From Marivirga lumbricoides (GTDB lineage: Bacteria > Bacteroidota > Bacteroidia > Cytophagales > Cyclobacteriaceae): a stretch of DNA of 64,000 nt. The notes beneath the pieces were generated by a model that had not been told where the DNA came from, ran no database searches, and saw only the letters and a program-made list of their open reading frames with translations. Both the position numbers and the translations under genes were made by a program. Below, piece after piece: positions 25,767 through 34,560 of the stretch. Location of the stretch: positions 62,001 to 126,000 of the forward strand of contig NZ_BMEC01000013.1 in assembly GCF_014636295.1 (NCBI RefSeq), in the 5' to 3' direction. How positions within the stretch are numbered: position 1 is the first letter of the stretch; every line of letters begins with the position of its first letter.

Positions 25767-27110
25767 ATGAAAAACACACCTATAATTACTGTAAAAGAGG
25801 CTGCTGACAAAGTCAAAAATAATGACATTCTATTATGTGGGGGGTTTGGAATGACAGGCGCACCGGTTCAATTATTGCATGCATTGGCTGAAACCAATAT
25901 TAAAGATCTAACCTATATTGGTAATAATGTAGGGGAGCCTGGCTTAGGTGGCGACAGATTATTAACAAATGGTCAGTTAAAGAGAATGATTGGCTCTTAT
26001 TTTACCAGCAACCCCAATGCAGTAAAATGGGCGCAAGAGGGAAAAGTGGAATACACTTTATTACCGCAAGGAACTTTAGGGGAAGCCATTAGAGCGGGTG
26101 GAATGGGGATAGGTGGTTTTTACACGCCTACTTCGGTCGGGACTGTTTTGGCTGAAAAGATGGAGACCAAAGTTATTAATAATGTTGAGCAGGTTTTTGT
26201 AGAAGGAATTAGAGGCAATGTAGCTTTTATTCGGGCATGGAAAGCGGACACAGCAGGCAACCTTACCTACCGTATGACCGAACAGAACTTTAACACAGCC
26301 ATGGCTACTGCCGCTGATTTAGTAATAGCTGAAGTGGAAGAAATAGTGCCAATTGGTGAATTAGATCCTAATCAAATTCACTCCCAGGCTTGTTATGTGG
26401 ACTTTTTAGTAGAAGCCAAATTACAGAAAGAGCATCTTGGTTCTTCAGCTTCGGTAGGAAGTAAAAAAGCAGGAGAAGATAGGTTAATTATTGCCAGACG
26501 TGCTCTAAAAGAATTGCAAAAAGGAGATATAGTCAACTTAGGAATCGGAATTCCTACACTAGTGGCTGATTTGATTAAAGAGGAAGATGGTATCATTCTT
26601 CACACTGAAAACGGCATGTTGGGAGTAGGCCCTGAACCTTCTGATGGAAGTGGAGCCATGACCAATCCTGTAAATGCAGGTAAAGTACCGGTTACGGCAA
26701 TTAAAGGAGCTAGTTATTTCGATACTTCAACTTCTTTTGGCATGATTAGAGGTAAACATGTTGATGTAGCCATTATGGGTGGTTTGGAGGTAGATGAAAA
26801 AGGAAATTTAGCCAACTGGGCAGTACCGGGTAAGCCATTATTAGGAGTAGGTGGTGCTATGGATTTAGCTTCAGGTGCTAAAAAACTTATCATTACAATG
26901 AACCACACCAATAAAGACGGAAGTCCTAAATTGGTAAAATCATGTAAATTGCCTATTACTGCTATGAATGCAGTAGATATTGTAATCACTGATAAAGCTG
27001 TTTTTAAAATCGGTGATTCAGGTTTCGAATTAGTAGAATTGATACCGGGAGTTAGTTTGGATGAAATTAAAGAGCAAACCGGAACAAGTTTTATCAACAA
27101 ATTGAAATAG
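25767..27110 (+). CDS. Fused 3-oxoacid/3-oxoadipate CoA-transferase (A+B subunits)
   Basis: 447 residues. The A-type half carries the GGFGMTG coenzyme-A loop (about 22-28) and [13 protein letters not shown]. The B-type half starts near residue 235 ([27 protein letters not shown]) and has catalytic Glu281 in HTENGMLG. The two subunits are fused as in SCOT-type enzymes. Given the neighbours, the likely reaction is transfer of CoA from succinyl-CoA to 3-oxoadipate; acetoacetate is the alternative. Transcribed away from the IclR gene. No thiolase gene for the next step is in the window. Confidence 0.82.
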   Translation: MKNTPIITVKEAADKVKNNDILLCGGFGMTGAPVQLLHALAETNIKDLTYIGNNVGEPGLGGDRLLTNGQLKRMIGSYFTSNPNAVKWAQEGKVEYTLLPQGTLGEAIRAGGMGIGGFYTPTSVGTVLAEKMETKVINNVEQVFVEGIRGNVAFIRAWKADTAGNLTYRMTEQNFNTAMATAADLVIAEVEEIVPIGELDPNQIHSQACYVDFLVEAKLQKEHLGSSASVGSKKAGEDRLIIARRALKELQKGDIVNLGIGIPTLVADLIKEEDGIILHTENGMLGVGPEPSDGSGAMTNPVNAGKVPVTAIKGASYFDTSTSFGMIRGKHVDVAIMGGLEVDEKGNLANWAVPGKPLLGVGGAMDLASGAKKLIITMNHTNKDGSPKLVKSCKLPITAMNAVDIVITDKAVFKIGDSGFELVELIPGVSLDEIKEQTGTSFINKLK

Positions 27111-27447
27111 TATTAACCGAGTTCGATTATAAAACTACCGCCCCCGCTAAGGCAGGGCAGGCTATACCGCAAAATGAAGACTTCCTTTTTAAAAAATCTT
27201 AATTTATGCGGTATCTCCTTTAAAAATATAATGAGAGGTAAATCAAGTTTAAAGTTGAACTTAGGGTATTAGATAAGAAAGGAAGTTATTTATCTGATTG
27301 AAGAAGTAAGCTCAATCGAAAGTATGCAGTTGTAGAAGCTCCAGGTAATGAAATCTTCATTCTGATAGGAATAAAATAAAATGGCATATTCCAAATCTGA
27401 TTCAGAAGGAATATGCCACCAGCAAATTTCTATTGAAACAACAGTTT
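27111..27447. other. Intergenic region with GC-rich patch and hairpins
   Basis: About 340 bp between convergent genes. A GC-rich patch (27137-27162, CCGCCCCCGCTAAGGCAGGG) is out of character with its surroundings. It is followed by arms ATACCGCA (27164-27171) / TGCGGTAT (27207-27214). A separate hairpin at 27382-27418 is the likely terminator for the minus-strand dioxygenase gene. No supported coding sequence. Confidence 0.55.
27382..27418 (-). terminator. Probable terminator of second ring-cleaving dioxygenase gene
   Basis: Perfect 11-bp arms TGGCATATTCC (27382-27392) and GGAATATGCCA (27408-27418) with a 15-nt loop. Read on the minus strand, the stem is followed by a T-rich run (ATTTTATTTTAT), and it lies 30 bp after the gene's stop. 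Confidence 0.65.
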
Positions 27448-28425
27448 TTAAGTGCTTTGTAAATAATGAGGCACTGTGATTTTCTCTAAAGGTGCTACTA
27501 TCTCGTTTCTTCTATGCTCAAAAAACGGAGGCAATAATAATTCATGTCCTAATAAATCCTTAGGCTCATCTACTGCAAATCCTATGTCAGAAGTTGCAAA
27601 CTCAAACAGTTGGCCACCTGGCGTTCTAGTATAGATGGAATGGAAGTAATTTCGGTCTTTAATTTCTGTTACGTCTGTATAACCTGTTCCTTCTATATAT
27701 GCCTTCAATTCAGCACTTTGTTCATCATTAGCAGTAGCAAAAGCCATGTGGTGAGGAATTCCTACTCCGAAAGTCCAACTACCTTGAGGCAAATCCGGTT
27801 CATGATGTAATTCAATTACTTTACGAGCTCCACCATCTCTGATATGGTAGCGATGATATTGACCTTCCTGTCCTACTTTGTTAAAACCAAGCACCTCAGT
27901 TAAGTATTTATCCATCATTTCCACTTCCCTTACAGAAAGCACTGCTCCATGAATACCTCTAATCCCATTATCTTTTGAAACCTCATCAGTCTGCCAGGCA
28001 TTTCTGGAATCGTTTGCATCACCAAAAACACCAATTCCAACACCTGAAGGATCTTCGAATTGAATCATTTTTTGGCCGAAACGCTCTGTTATTCCAGTAT
28101 TTTTTACTTTGTGCTTGTTCAGATGTTGTTTCCAAAATGGTAAAGCATCCGGATGTACTGAGAAACCTGAAACCTCAATTTGACCGGAGCCTTTCTTTCC
28201 ATAAACTCCTGCCTTTTTAAAAGGAAAAGTAGTCCAAACAGAGCCTACTTCAGCATCTGCATTAGCATAATAGAGATGGTAAACACTAGCAGTTCCATCA
28301 AATAAAACAGTTTGCTTTATCATTCTCATCCCCATCACCTGCGTGACAAAATCAATGTCTTCCTGAGCGCTACCTACACTAACAGTTAAGTGGTGGAGCC
28401 CTGTAATATATTCGTTTGGATTCAT
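27448..28425 (-). CDS. Ring-cleaving dioxygenase, PcpA/LinE/MhqO type (second copy)
   Basis: 325 residues with two VOC modules. Predicted iron ligands His11 (GLHHLTVSV), His225/226 (GIPHHMAFA) and Glu275 (GQLFEFATSD) fall almost exactly where PcpA-type enzymes have them. It is clearly homologous to, but well diverged from, the product of 22095-23042, so the two may prefer different hydroquinones or divide catabolism and detoxification. It follows a Crp/Fnr gene by 105 bp on the same strand. Confidence 0.85.
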   Translation of the reverse strand: MNPNEYITGLHHLTVSVGSAQEDIDFVTQVMGMRMIKQTVLFDGTASVYHLYYANADAEVGSVWTTFPFKKAGVYGKKGSGQIEVSGFSVHPDALPFWKQHLNKHKVKNTGITERFGQKMIQFEDPSGVGIGVFGDANDSRNAWQTDEVSKDNGIRGIHGAVLSVREVEMMDKYLTEVLGFNKVGQEGQYHRYHIRDGGARKVIELHHEPDLPQGSWTFGVGIPHHMAFATANDEQSAELKAYIEGTGYTDVTEIKDRNYFHSIYTRTPGGQLFEFATSDIGFAVDEPKDLLGHELLLPPFFEHRRNEIVAPLEKITVPHYLQST

Positions 28426-28530
28426 AGTAGTAAATTTTTAATTTATAATTATGAAATTAACCAAAGAATATAAAGCTTGTTTTATTAAACAAACAAATGT
28501 TTACTATCTGAACAAAAATCTTAACCCATA

Positions 28531-29139
28531 TTAAGATTTAGCAATCTGCTTTTTGAGTTTGCTTAAAAATTCGGGTGTAATACCCATGTAAGAGGCGATA
28601 TATTTTTGGGGAACAATTAACTCTAGCCTTGGGTGAAGCCGTATAAACTCGAGATACTTTTCTTCAGCTGTAAAGGAAATATTTCTGATAATTCGGTTTT
28701 GATGGCTAATTAAGGCATTTTGAAAGAGTTGTCTGAAATAGCGCTCAAATAAAGTACTACTGTTGTTAATTAATTCAAATATTTCCCTCTTAAAGAGATA
28801 AACCTCAACATCCGTTAATGCTTTAATCCCATATTTAGAAGGTTTACCATTGAAGAAAGCATCCAAATCACCTGTCCACCACATTTCCTGACCAAACTGA
28901 ATTGCATGAATATGATCATTTAGGTCTTTAAAATAGGTCATCAGACATCCACTTTTGATGAGCATAAATGGGGGATTCAGGTCACCAGGTTTGGTTAAAT
29001 ATGCATTTTTAGCGTATGATTGATGTTCAATTTTATCAAAGAAAATATCAATTTCCTCCTTTGTGAAATCTATTTTTCTTCGTAAAGCTTCAATTATCTC
29101 TTTTTGAGTCATGCTCAATTGTGCTGGTATTTCCCTCAC
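28531..29139 (-). CDS. Crp/Fnr-family transcriptional regulator (Bacteroidota type)
   Basis: 202 residues. Effector-binding beta roll (MLIKSGCLMTYFKDLNDHIHAIQFGQ) and a C-terminal helix-turn-helix (VPQKYIASYMGITPEFLSKLKKQ). The arginine/glutamate cAMP-binding motif is absent, so the ligand is unknown. Directly upstream of the second ring-cleaving dioxygenase gene on the same strand; control of that gene is a context-based inference. Confidence 0.83.
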   Translation of the reverse strand: MREIPAQLSMTQKEIIEALRRKIDFTKEEIDIFFDKIEHQSYAKNAYLTKPGDLNPPFMLIKSGCLMTYFKDLNDHIHAIQFGQEMWWTGDLDAFFNGKPSKYGIKALTDVEVYLFKREIFELINNSSTLFERYFRQLFQNALISHQNRIIRNISFTAEEKYLEFIRLHPRLELIVPQKYIASYMGITPEFLSKLKKQIAKS

Positions 29140-29226
29140 AATTTAGTTGAAAGCTAGTATGCAAACAAGTTATAAAATTTAAAGAAGCTTTGTCGTGCTC
29201 CTTTTCAACTTCTGATTAAGACTTAA

Positions 29227-30180
29227 TTAAAATATATTCTTCGCTATCCTATAAATAGGGTCAGACTTACCCATGGAATAATAATGCAGGCATGGCGTTC
29301 CAAAATTGATCAACTCCTTGGACTGCTGAATACACCATTCTATCCCTATTTCTTTCACCTCCTCATTAGTTTTGCACTTCTCCAGCTGATCTACCAATTC
29401 ATCTGGTAAGTCCAGGTAAAAGGTACGGGGCAGGGCTGTCATTTGCTTTAATGAGGTAATGGGTTTTAGGCCTGGAATGATAGGTACATTGATCCCTTCT
29501 TTACGGCACGTTTCTACAAAGTCAAAAAACTTCTGATTATCGAAAAACATCTGTGTTACTACATAGTCAGCCCCGGCCTCCACTTTCTTTTTCAAAATCT
29601 TAATATCCGATTTCATACTGGGGGCCTCAAAATGCTTTTCCGGATAACCCGCTACCCCCATGCAAAAATTAGTAGGCGTGGCATCTTTCAATTCTTCATC
29701 TACATACCTCCCTTTATTCATTTGCACCACTTGCTCTAGCAAATCAATGGCATAGGCATGGCCATTAGGGTCAGGAATAAATTTAGCTTCTGATTTAATA
29801 GGATCTCCACGTAAAATCAACACTGAATCAATTCCAAGAAAATCAAGATCGATGAGTGCATTTTCAGTTTCTTCCTTAGAAAAGCCGCCACAGATAATGT
29901 GCGGAACAGTATCTACATCAAATCGGTTTTTAATGGCGGCACAAATGCCTACCGTACCGGGCCGCTTTCTGGTGGTGCGCTTCTCTAACAATCCGTTCCC
30001 CTTATCGCGGTAAACGTATTCTTCTCTATGGTATGTGACATCAATAAAAGGGGGCTTAAACTCCATTAAAGGTTCAATGTTAGAGAACAAAGTCTTAATA
30101 TTCTGCCCCTTTAAGGGTGGTAAAATTTCGAAAGAAAAAACTGTTTTCTTCGCGTTGGCTATATGTTCGGTTACTTTCAT
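29227..30180 (-). CDS. metF: 5,10-methylenetetrahydrofolate reductase
   Basis: 317 residues, the usual bacterial MetF length. FAD/folate barrel signatures: SFEILPPLKG near the start, FIDVTYHREEY, VLILRGD, GVAGYPEKH and a Q-rich segment DYVVTQMFFDN that contacts NADH or folate. It produces 5-methyltetrahydrofolate for MetH. The gene lies 74 bp downstream of metH on the same strand, separated by a TCTAG-repeat spacer, and is presumably governed by the same SAM riboswitch. Confidence 0.95.
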   Translation of the reverse strand: MKVTEHIANAKKTVFSFEILPPLKGQNIKTLFSNIEPLMEFKPPFIDVTYHREEYVYRDKGNGLLEKRTTRKRPGTVGICAAIKNRFDVDTVPHIICGGFSKEETENALIDLDFLGIDSVLILRGDPIKSEAKFIPDPNGHAYAIDLLEQVVQMNKGRYVDEELKDATPTNFCMGVAGYPEKHFEAPSMKSDIKILKKKVEAGADYVVTQMFFDNQKFFDFVETCRKEGINVPIIPGLKPITSLKQMTALPRTFYLDLPDELVDQLEKCKTNEEVKEIGIEWCIQQSKELINFGTPCLHYYSMGKSDPIYRIAKNIF

Positions 30181-30182
30181 AT

Positions 30183-30240
30183 TCTAGATTTTAGATTCAA
30201 GATTCTAGAATCTAGACAAGATCTGAAATCTAGTGTCTAG
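30183..30240. repeat. TCTAG-rich repeat spacer between metH and metF
   Basis: Five TCTAG copies in 58 bp (30183, 30204, 30211, 30229, 30236), three of them extended to TCTAGA, plus a 14-bp perfect palindrome AGATTCTAGAATCT (30200-30213). The repetitive tract fills nearly the whole spacer. It could be a slippage-derived repeat or a processing/folding site in the mRNA. Confidence 0.6.
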
Positions 30241-30254
30241 GCTCTGGGTTCTTA

Positions 30255-33200
30255 TTAATAATTCAAATTCGGGCTGAGCCACCTCTCTAATTCTTCGAAA
30301 GGTTGATTTTTACGTTTGGCTATATCAGTTACCTGGTCCTTTCCTATTTTCCCCAATCCAAAATATCTACTGTCCGGATGCGCAAAATAAAATCCGCTCA
30401 CAGCTGCTGTTGGATACATGGCAAGGTTCTCTGTTAAAGTAATACCTACATGCTTTTCAACCTCCAATAAGTTAAATAATGTGATCTTTTCTGTATGATC
30501 CGGACATCCGGGATAACCGGGAGCCGGCCTCACTCCATGATATTTTTCCTGAATCAGGTCATCATTTGTTAATGCTTCATCTGCTCCATAGCCCCAATAT
30601 TCCCTTCTCACTTTCAAGTGCAAAAGTTCCGCAAAAGCTTCAGCCAACCTATCTGCCAGTGCTTTGGCCATAATGGAATTGTAATCATCATTGTCTTTTT
30701 CGTACTTTTCAACAATGGCTTCAAGGCCAATTCCAGTGGTAACAGCAAAGGCTCCCATATAATCGGTATAGCCGGCTTCTTTAGGTGCCAGAAAGTCTGA
30801 AAAGGCGTAATAAGGTAAGCCTTCTTTTCGCTTGCTTTGCTGACGAAGTGTGTGGAATTCGGTTAATTTTTTAGTCTTTGCGACATCTTCAAAAACCTCA
30901 ATGGAATCGTCACAAAAGGTATGAGCCGGAAACAACCCGAATATACCATTAGCCTGAAGTAATTTATTATCTAAAATATCATTAAGCATAGTCTGCGCAT
31001 CCGCAAAAAGTTTTCTGGCCTCCACACCTTTTTCAGGATCATCCAGTATTTTAGGATATCGACCTCTCATTTCCCAGGTTTGAAAAAAAGGAGTCCAATC
31101 AATGTATTCAGCTATTTCTCTGAGATCATAATTTTTCAGCACCTCAACACCAATTTTCTTTGGAGTTACTGGCTGATAATTAGCCCAATCTGCTTTATAT
31201 TTCTGTGCGCGTGCCTCCTCAATAGTAACATAAGATTTATCCTGACCTCTCCTACTATGTCCATCGCGCATGGACTGGTATTCATCTACAATCTCTTTGA
31301 AGTAAGCTTCTTTGTTTTCTCCCAATAATTTTCCGGCCACAGTTACACTTCTGGAAGCATCATTTACGTGCACTACAGCACCTGAGTAATTAGGTTTAAT
31401 TTTCACTGCTGTATGAATTTTTGATGTAGTAGCTCCTCCAATCATCACAGGAGTTTTCAGGCCCCTCTCCTCCATCTCTTTCACAACATAAATCATTTCG
31501 TCAAGCGAGGGTGTAATTAATCCGCTTAATCCGATAATACTTACCTGATGTTTTTCGGCCTCTTCCAAAATCTTTTGAAGAGGTACCATCACACCTAAAT
31601 CAATAATTTCATAGTTATTACATGCTAAAACTACAGAAACAATGTTTTTACCGATATCATGAACATCACCTTTTACAGTAGCCATTAAAATACGTCCATT
31701 CGTCTCACGGCCCCCAGCCCCCAAAGGGGGAGCTGTGAGTGCTTCTAGAATATTTTCCAACACAACATCCAGGTGATTAATCACTTCGGAATTTGTAAAA
31801 CGAATTACTTTAAACCCTTGAGTATTTAACCATTTTGTTCGCTCTTCATCACTGGCTTTATTTTCTGGCAATTGATGTATAAGGCCATCAACCTCAATAA
31901 TCAATCCTCTTCTTAAACATATAAAATCAGCAATATACCCACCAATTATGTGCTGTCTCCTAAATTTATGCCCCTCAAGCTGTTTACCTTTTAAAGCATT
32001 CCATAAGATTTCTTCAGCTTGAGTTGGTTGATGTCTCATTTCCTTGGCATACTTCTTTATTAATCCATACAACATGGGATCTGCAGTCTGCCAGTACTGT
32101 TCCCCCTTTGGGGGTAAGGGAGCTTTATTTTTCTCCTCCTCTATGTATGGAAGTAAATAAGCTACAGCCTTCTTCATTACTCGGGCACTTTTTACCACCT
32201 GTGGTAAAAACATTTTTCCAGCTCCAAATAAATCTCCCACTACGTTCATCCCATCCATCAAAGGTCCTTCAATCACATCCAGTGGGCGGACAGCCTGCAA
32301 ACGAGCTTCCTCTACATCCAGATCAATATATTCTGTGATTCCCTTTATCAGTGCATGTTCGAGCCTTTTATTCACTGGTTCAGAACGCCAGGCCTGTTGA
32401 GCTTTTTCAGTCTTCTCTCCTGGTTTTAAATTTTCAGCATAAGCCATCAATCGCTCTGTAGCATCATCTCGCTTGTTAAAAAGCATGTCCTCTACATAGG
32501 CTAACAATTCCTTATCTACCTCCTCATAAATCTCAATCATTCCCGCATTCACAATACCCATATCAAGCCCGGCTTTAATGGCGTGGTATAGAAAAGAAGA
32601 GTGTATAGCTTCACGCACTACATTATTACCCCTAAACGAAAAGGATACATTACTGACTCCGCCACTTGTTTTGGCGTAAGGCAGGTTTTCTTTGATCCAT
32701 TTGACAGCATTAATAAAGTCAACCGCATAGTTATTATGCTCCTCCATGCCTGTTCCCACTGTCAGGATATTAGCATCGAAAATAATATCTTCCGCAGGAA
32801 AGCCTACCTCATTTACCAATATGTCATAGGATCTTTTACAAACCTCTATTTTCCGTTCGAAAGTATCTGCCTGCCCCACTTCATCGAAAGCCATTACCAC
32901 AACTGCCGCACCATAATTCATGATTTTGTGCGCTGTTTCTTTAAAAGATTCTTCCCCTTCCTTTAAGCTGATAGAATTGACAATTCCTTTTCCCTGCATA
33001 CATTTTAAGCCAGCTTCTATCACTTCCCATTTTGAAGAATCTATCATGAATGGCAATCGGGCTATATCAGGTTCGGCAGCAATCAGGTTGACAAATGCAG
33101 GTAATACAGTTACTGCATCCAGCATACCATCATCCATGTTGATATCGATGATTTGTGCTCCACCATCAACCTGCTCTCTGGCTATATCTACAGCTTCTTC

Positions 33201-34319
33201 AAATTTCTCTTCACGAATGAGTCGTGCAAATTTCTTAGAGCCTGCTACGTTGGTTCTTTCACCTACATTGACAAAATTGAGTTCCGAAGTCAAGCTTAAG
33301 GGCTCCAATCCACTCAATCGCATGATTTTCTCAGAGGCTGCTGGTTGTCGTGGTGATGCATTTTTAGCATAATCTGCAATGGCTTTGATATGTTCTGGCT
33401 GGGTTCCACAGCAACCTCCAATAATGTTGATTAACCCTTCATCAAAATAGCTTTTTATAATCCTACTCATCTGGCCAGGGCTTTCATCGTACTCACCAAA
33501 TTCATTAGGTAGCCCTGCATTAGGGTGGCAAGAAACGGGCACATTGGCTATCCTGGAAAGCTGCTTTAAATATTCTTTCAGCTGTTTAGCTCCTAAAGCA
33601 CAGTTGAAACCGACACTTAATAATGGAAAGTGACAAATGGAATTCCAAAATGCTTCAACCGTTTGGCCGGATAAGGTTCTTCCACTAGCGTCCGTAATAG
33701 TACCAGAAACCATTACCGGAATGTCAATCCCCTGCTCTTCTTTTAGCTCCTGAATAGCCATTAAAGCCGCTTTACAGTTTAGTGTATCAAAAACAGTTTC
33801 TACTAGAAAAATGTCTACTCCGCCTTTGGCTAATGCCTCAGCTTGTTCTCTGTAAGCGATTTTTAATTCATCAAAAGTAACTGCTCTGAATCCGGGCCTG
33901 TTAACATCGGGAGATAAAGAGGCTGTTCTGTTTGTAGGACCAATAGAGCCTGCTACATATCGTGGGAAATCAGTGAACTCAGCTGCTACTTCTTTGGCTA
34001 TTTTGGCAGATTGATAATTGAGTTCGTACACCAGGGATTCCATGTTGTAATCAGCCATGGCAATAGAAGTGCCACTAAAGGTATTTGTCTCAACAATATC
34101 TGCACCTGCCTGAAAATACTTTCTGTGAATTTCCTTAATCACTTCCGGCTGCGTGAGGGAGAGCAAATCGTTATTACCCTTCAGGTCGCTAGGATAGTCT
34201 TTAAATCTCTCCCCTCTGTAGTCTGCCTCAGAAAATTGATATTGCTGAATCATAGTACCCATGGCACCATCCAGCACAAAAATTTTATCTTTTAATAATT
34301 TCTTATTGAAATTGCTCAT
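30255..34319 (-). CDS. metH: Cobalamin-dependent methionine synthase with an in-frame DUF559 nuclease domain
   Basis: 1354 residues, about 127 longer than the E. coli enzyme. Order: homocysteine domain with zinc cysteines (GFNCALG, GGCCGT), pterin-binding domain ([14 protein letters not shown] onward), cobalamin cap ([23 protein letters not shown]), an inserted DUF559-like domain (about 731-872), cobalamin Rossmann domain with Co-ligand His887 in GDVHDIG, and the C-terminal SAM-binding activation domain ([12 protein letters not shown]). It makes methionine from homocysteine and 5-methyltetrahydrofolate. The insert lies in the cap-Rossmann linker, a natural hinge, and all host motifs stay intact and in frame, so the protein is probably still functional. 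First gene of the operon behind a SAM-I riboswitch. Confidence 0.95.
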   Translation of the reverse strand: MSNFNKKLLKDKIFVLDGAMGTMIQQYQFSEADYRGERFKDYPSDLKGNNDLLSLTQPEVIKEIHRKYFQAGADIVETNTFSGTSIAMADYNMESLVYELNYQSAKIAKEVAAEFTDFPRYVAGSIGPTNRTASLSPDVNRPGFRAVTFDELKIAYREQAEALAKGGVDIFLVETVFDTLNCKAALMAIQELKEEQGIDIPVMVSGTITDASGRTLSGQTVEAFWNSICHFPLLSVGFNCALGAKQLKEYLKQLSRIANVPVSCHPNAGLPNEFGEYDESPGQMSRIIKSYFDEGLINIIGGCCGTQPEHIKAIADYAKNASPRQPAASEKIMRLSGLEPLSLTSELNFVNVGERTNVAGSKKFARLIREEKFEEAVDIAREQVDGGAQIIDINMDDGMLDAVTVLPAFVNLIAAEPDIARLPFMIDSSKWEVIEAGLKCMQGKGIVNSISLKEGEESFKETAHKIMNYGAAVVVMAFDEVGQADTFERKIEVCKRSYDILVNEVGFPAEDIIFDANILTVGTGMEEHNNYAVDFINAVKWIKENLPYAKTSGGVSNVSFSFRGNNVVREAIHSSFLYHAIKAGLDMGIVNAGMIEIYEEVDKELLAYVEDMLFNKRDDATERLMAYAENLKPGEKTEKAQQAWRSEPVNKRLEHALIKGITEYIDLDVEEARLQAVRPLDVIEGPLMDGMNVVGDLFGAGKMFLPQVVKSARVMKKAVAYLLPYIEEEKNKAPLPPKGEQYWQTADPMLYGLIKKYAKEMRHQPTQAEEILWNALKGKQLEGHKFRRQHIIGGYIADFICLRRGLIIEVDGLIHQLPENKASDEERTKWLNTQGFKVIRFTNSEVINHLDVVLENILEALTAPPLGAGGRETNGRILMATVKGDVHDIGKNIVSVVLACNNYEIIDLGVMVPLQKILEEAEKHQVSIIGLSGLITPSLDEMIYVVKEMEERGLKTPVMIGGATTSKIHTAVKIKPNYSGAVVHVNDASRSVTVAGKLLGENKEAYFKEIVDEYQSMRDGHSRRGQDKSYVTIEEARAQKYKADWANYQPVTPKKIGVEVLKNYDLREIAEYIDWTPFFQTWEMRGRYPKILDDPEKGVEARKLFADAQTMLNDILDNKLLQANGIFGLFPAHTFCDDSIEVFEDVAKTKKLTEFHTLRQQSKRKEGLPYYAFSDFLAPKEAGYTDYMGAFAVTTGIGLEAIVEKYEKDNDDYNSIMAKALADRLAEAFAELLHLKVRREYWGYGADEALTNDDLIQEKYHGVRPAPGYPGCPDHTEKITLFNLLEVEKHVGITLTENLAMYPTAAVSGFYFAHPDSRYFGLGKIGKDQVTDIAKRKNQPFEELERWLSPNLNY
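31711..31733. repeat. Terminal palindrome, downstream end of DUF559 cassette
   Basis: CCCCCAAAGGGGG at 31718-31730, preceded by another C-run (31711-31715) and followed by AGC. It is the inverted partner of the copy at 32102-32114. GC content is far above the surrounding gene. Confidence 0.75.
32102..32123. repeat. Terminal palindrome, upstream end of DUF559 cassette
   Basis: CCCCCTTTGGGGG at 32102-32114, then TAAGGGAGC. On the reverse strand it reads CCCCCAAAGGGGGAACAG, matching CCCCCAAAGGGGGAGCTG at the other end, so the two ends are inverted repeats. Confidence 0.75.
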
Positions 34320-34362
34320 TCTGCTTTGTATTAATTGGCCAGAAAGAGCTAAGGAAAGCTTT

Positions 34363-34489
34363 CTTATCTTTACTTGCTCTGGAAAAACAGTAGCAAGATG
34401 GGAGTTAGCACCTTTTCCACTATTTAAATAAACATTGGAAGGGTTGCTAAGACGTCAAAGGGCCCAATCCCTCAGTCTTTCTGGATAAG
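34363..34489 (-). ncRNA. SAM-I (S-box) riboswitch upstream of metH
   Basis: Read on the minus strand, the segment contains the S-box signature: P1 strands CTTATC (34489-34484) and GATAAG (34368-34363), the P2 core GAGGGATTGGGCCC then TTTGACG and TTAGCAACC, a P3 stem (TTCCA/TGGAA), GGTGCTAACTCC, and a P4 stem (CTTGCT/AGCAAG). It ends 43 nt before the metH start. A following stem (AGAAAGCT with AGCTCTTTCT) between P1 and the start codon may be the expression platform. Expected effect: S-adenosylmethionine binding lowers metH-metF expression. Confidence 0.9.
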
Positions 34490-34560
34490 TATAACAAATT
34501 AAGCAAGAATTTGTGGAACAGAAAAGTTTAGGGGTGTAAATATTTATTATGTAAAAGAAG

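Larger units (their letters stand above)
31706..32127 (-). mobile_element. In-frame DUF559 (Vsr/PD-(D/E)XK-like) nuclease cassette inserted in metH
   Basis: About 420 bp translated as part of MetH; boundaries are approximate, set by comparison with the E. coli linker (host sequence resumes at [10 protein letters not shown]). The encoded segment has the DUF559 hallmarks: [20 protein letters not shown] (His784, KFRRQ 785-789), IADFICL, LIIEVDG, IHQ, a DEERTKWL helix and VIRFTNSEV. The candidate catalytic Asp and Glu (ADF, IEVDG) are all present. Both ends carry CCCCCAAAGGGGG-type palindromes in inverted orientation, translated as PLPPKGE and PPLGAGG. There is no start codon context or stop of its own, so it depends on host translation. 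Inference: a mobile nuclease cassette that inserts in frame. Confidence 0.8.

Noticed and set aside
31711-32123. DUF559 segment as an independent gene
   Set aside because: No stop before or after it in the metH frame and no credible own start signal; it is read as part of MetH.
31706-32127. Insert as an intein
   Set aside because: No N-terminal Cys/Ser splice residue, no C-terminal His-Asn, and the segment is only nuclease-like, without a Hint domain.
32920-33372. 150-codon frame opposite metH
   Set aside because: Antisense shadow of the conserved pterin-binding domain.
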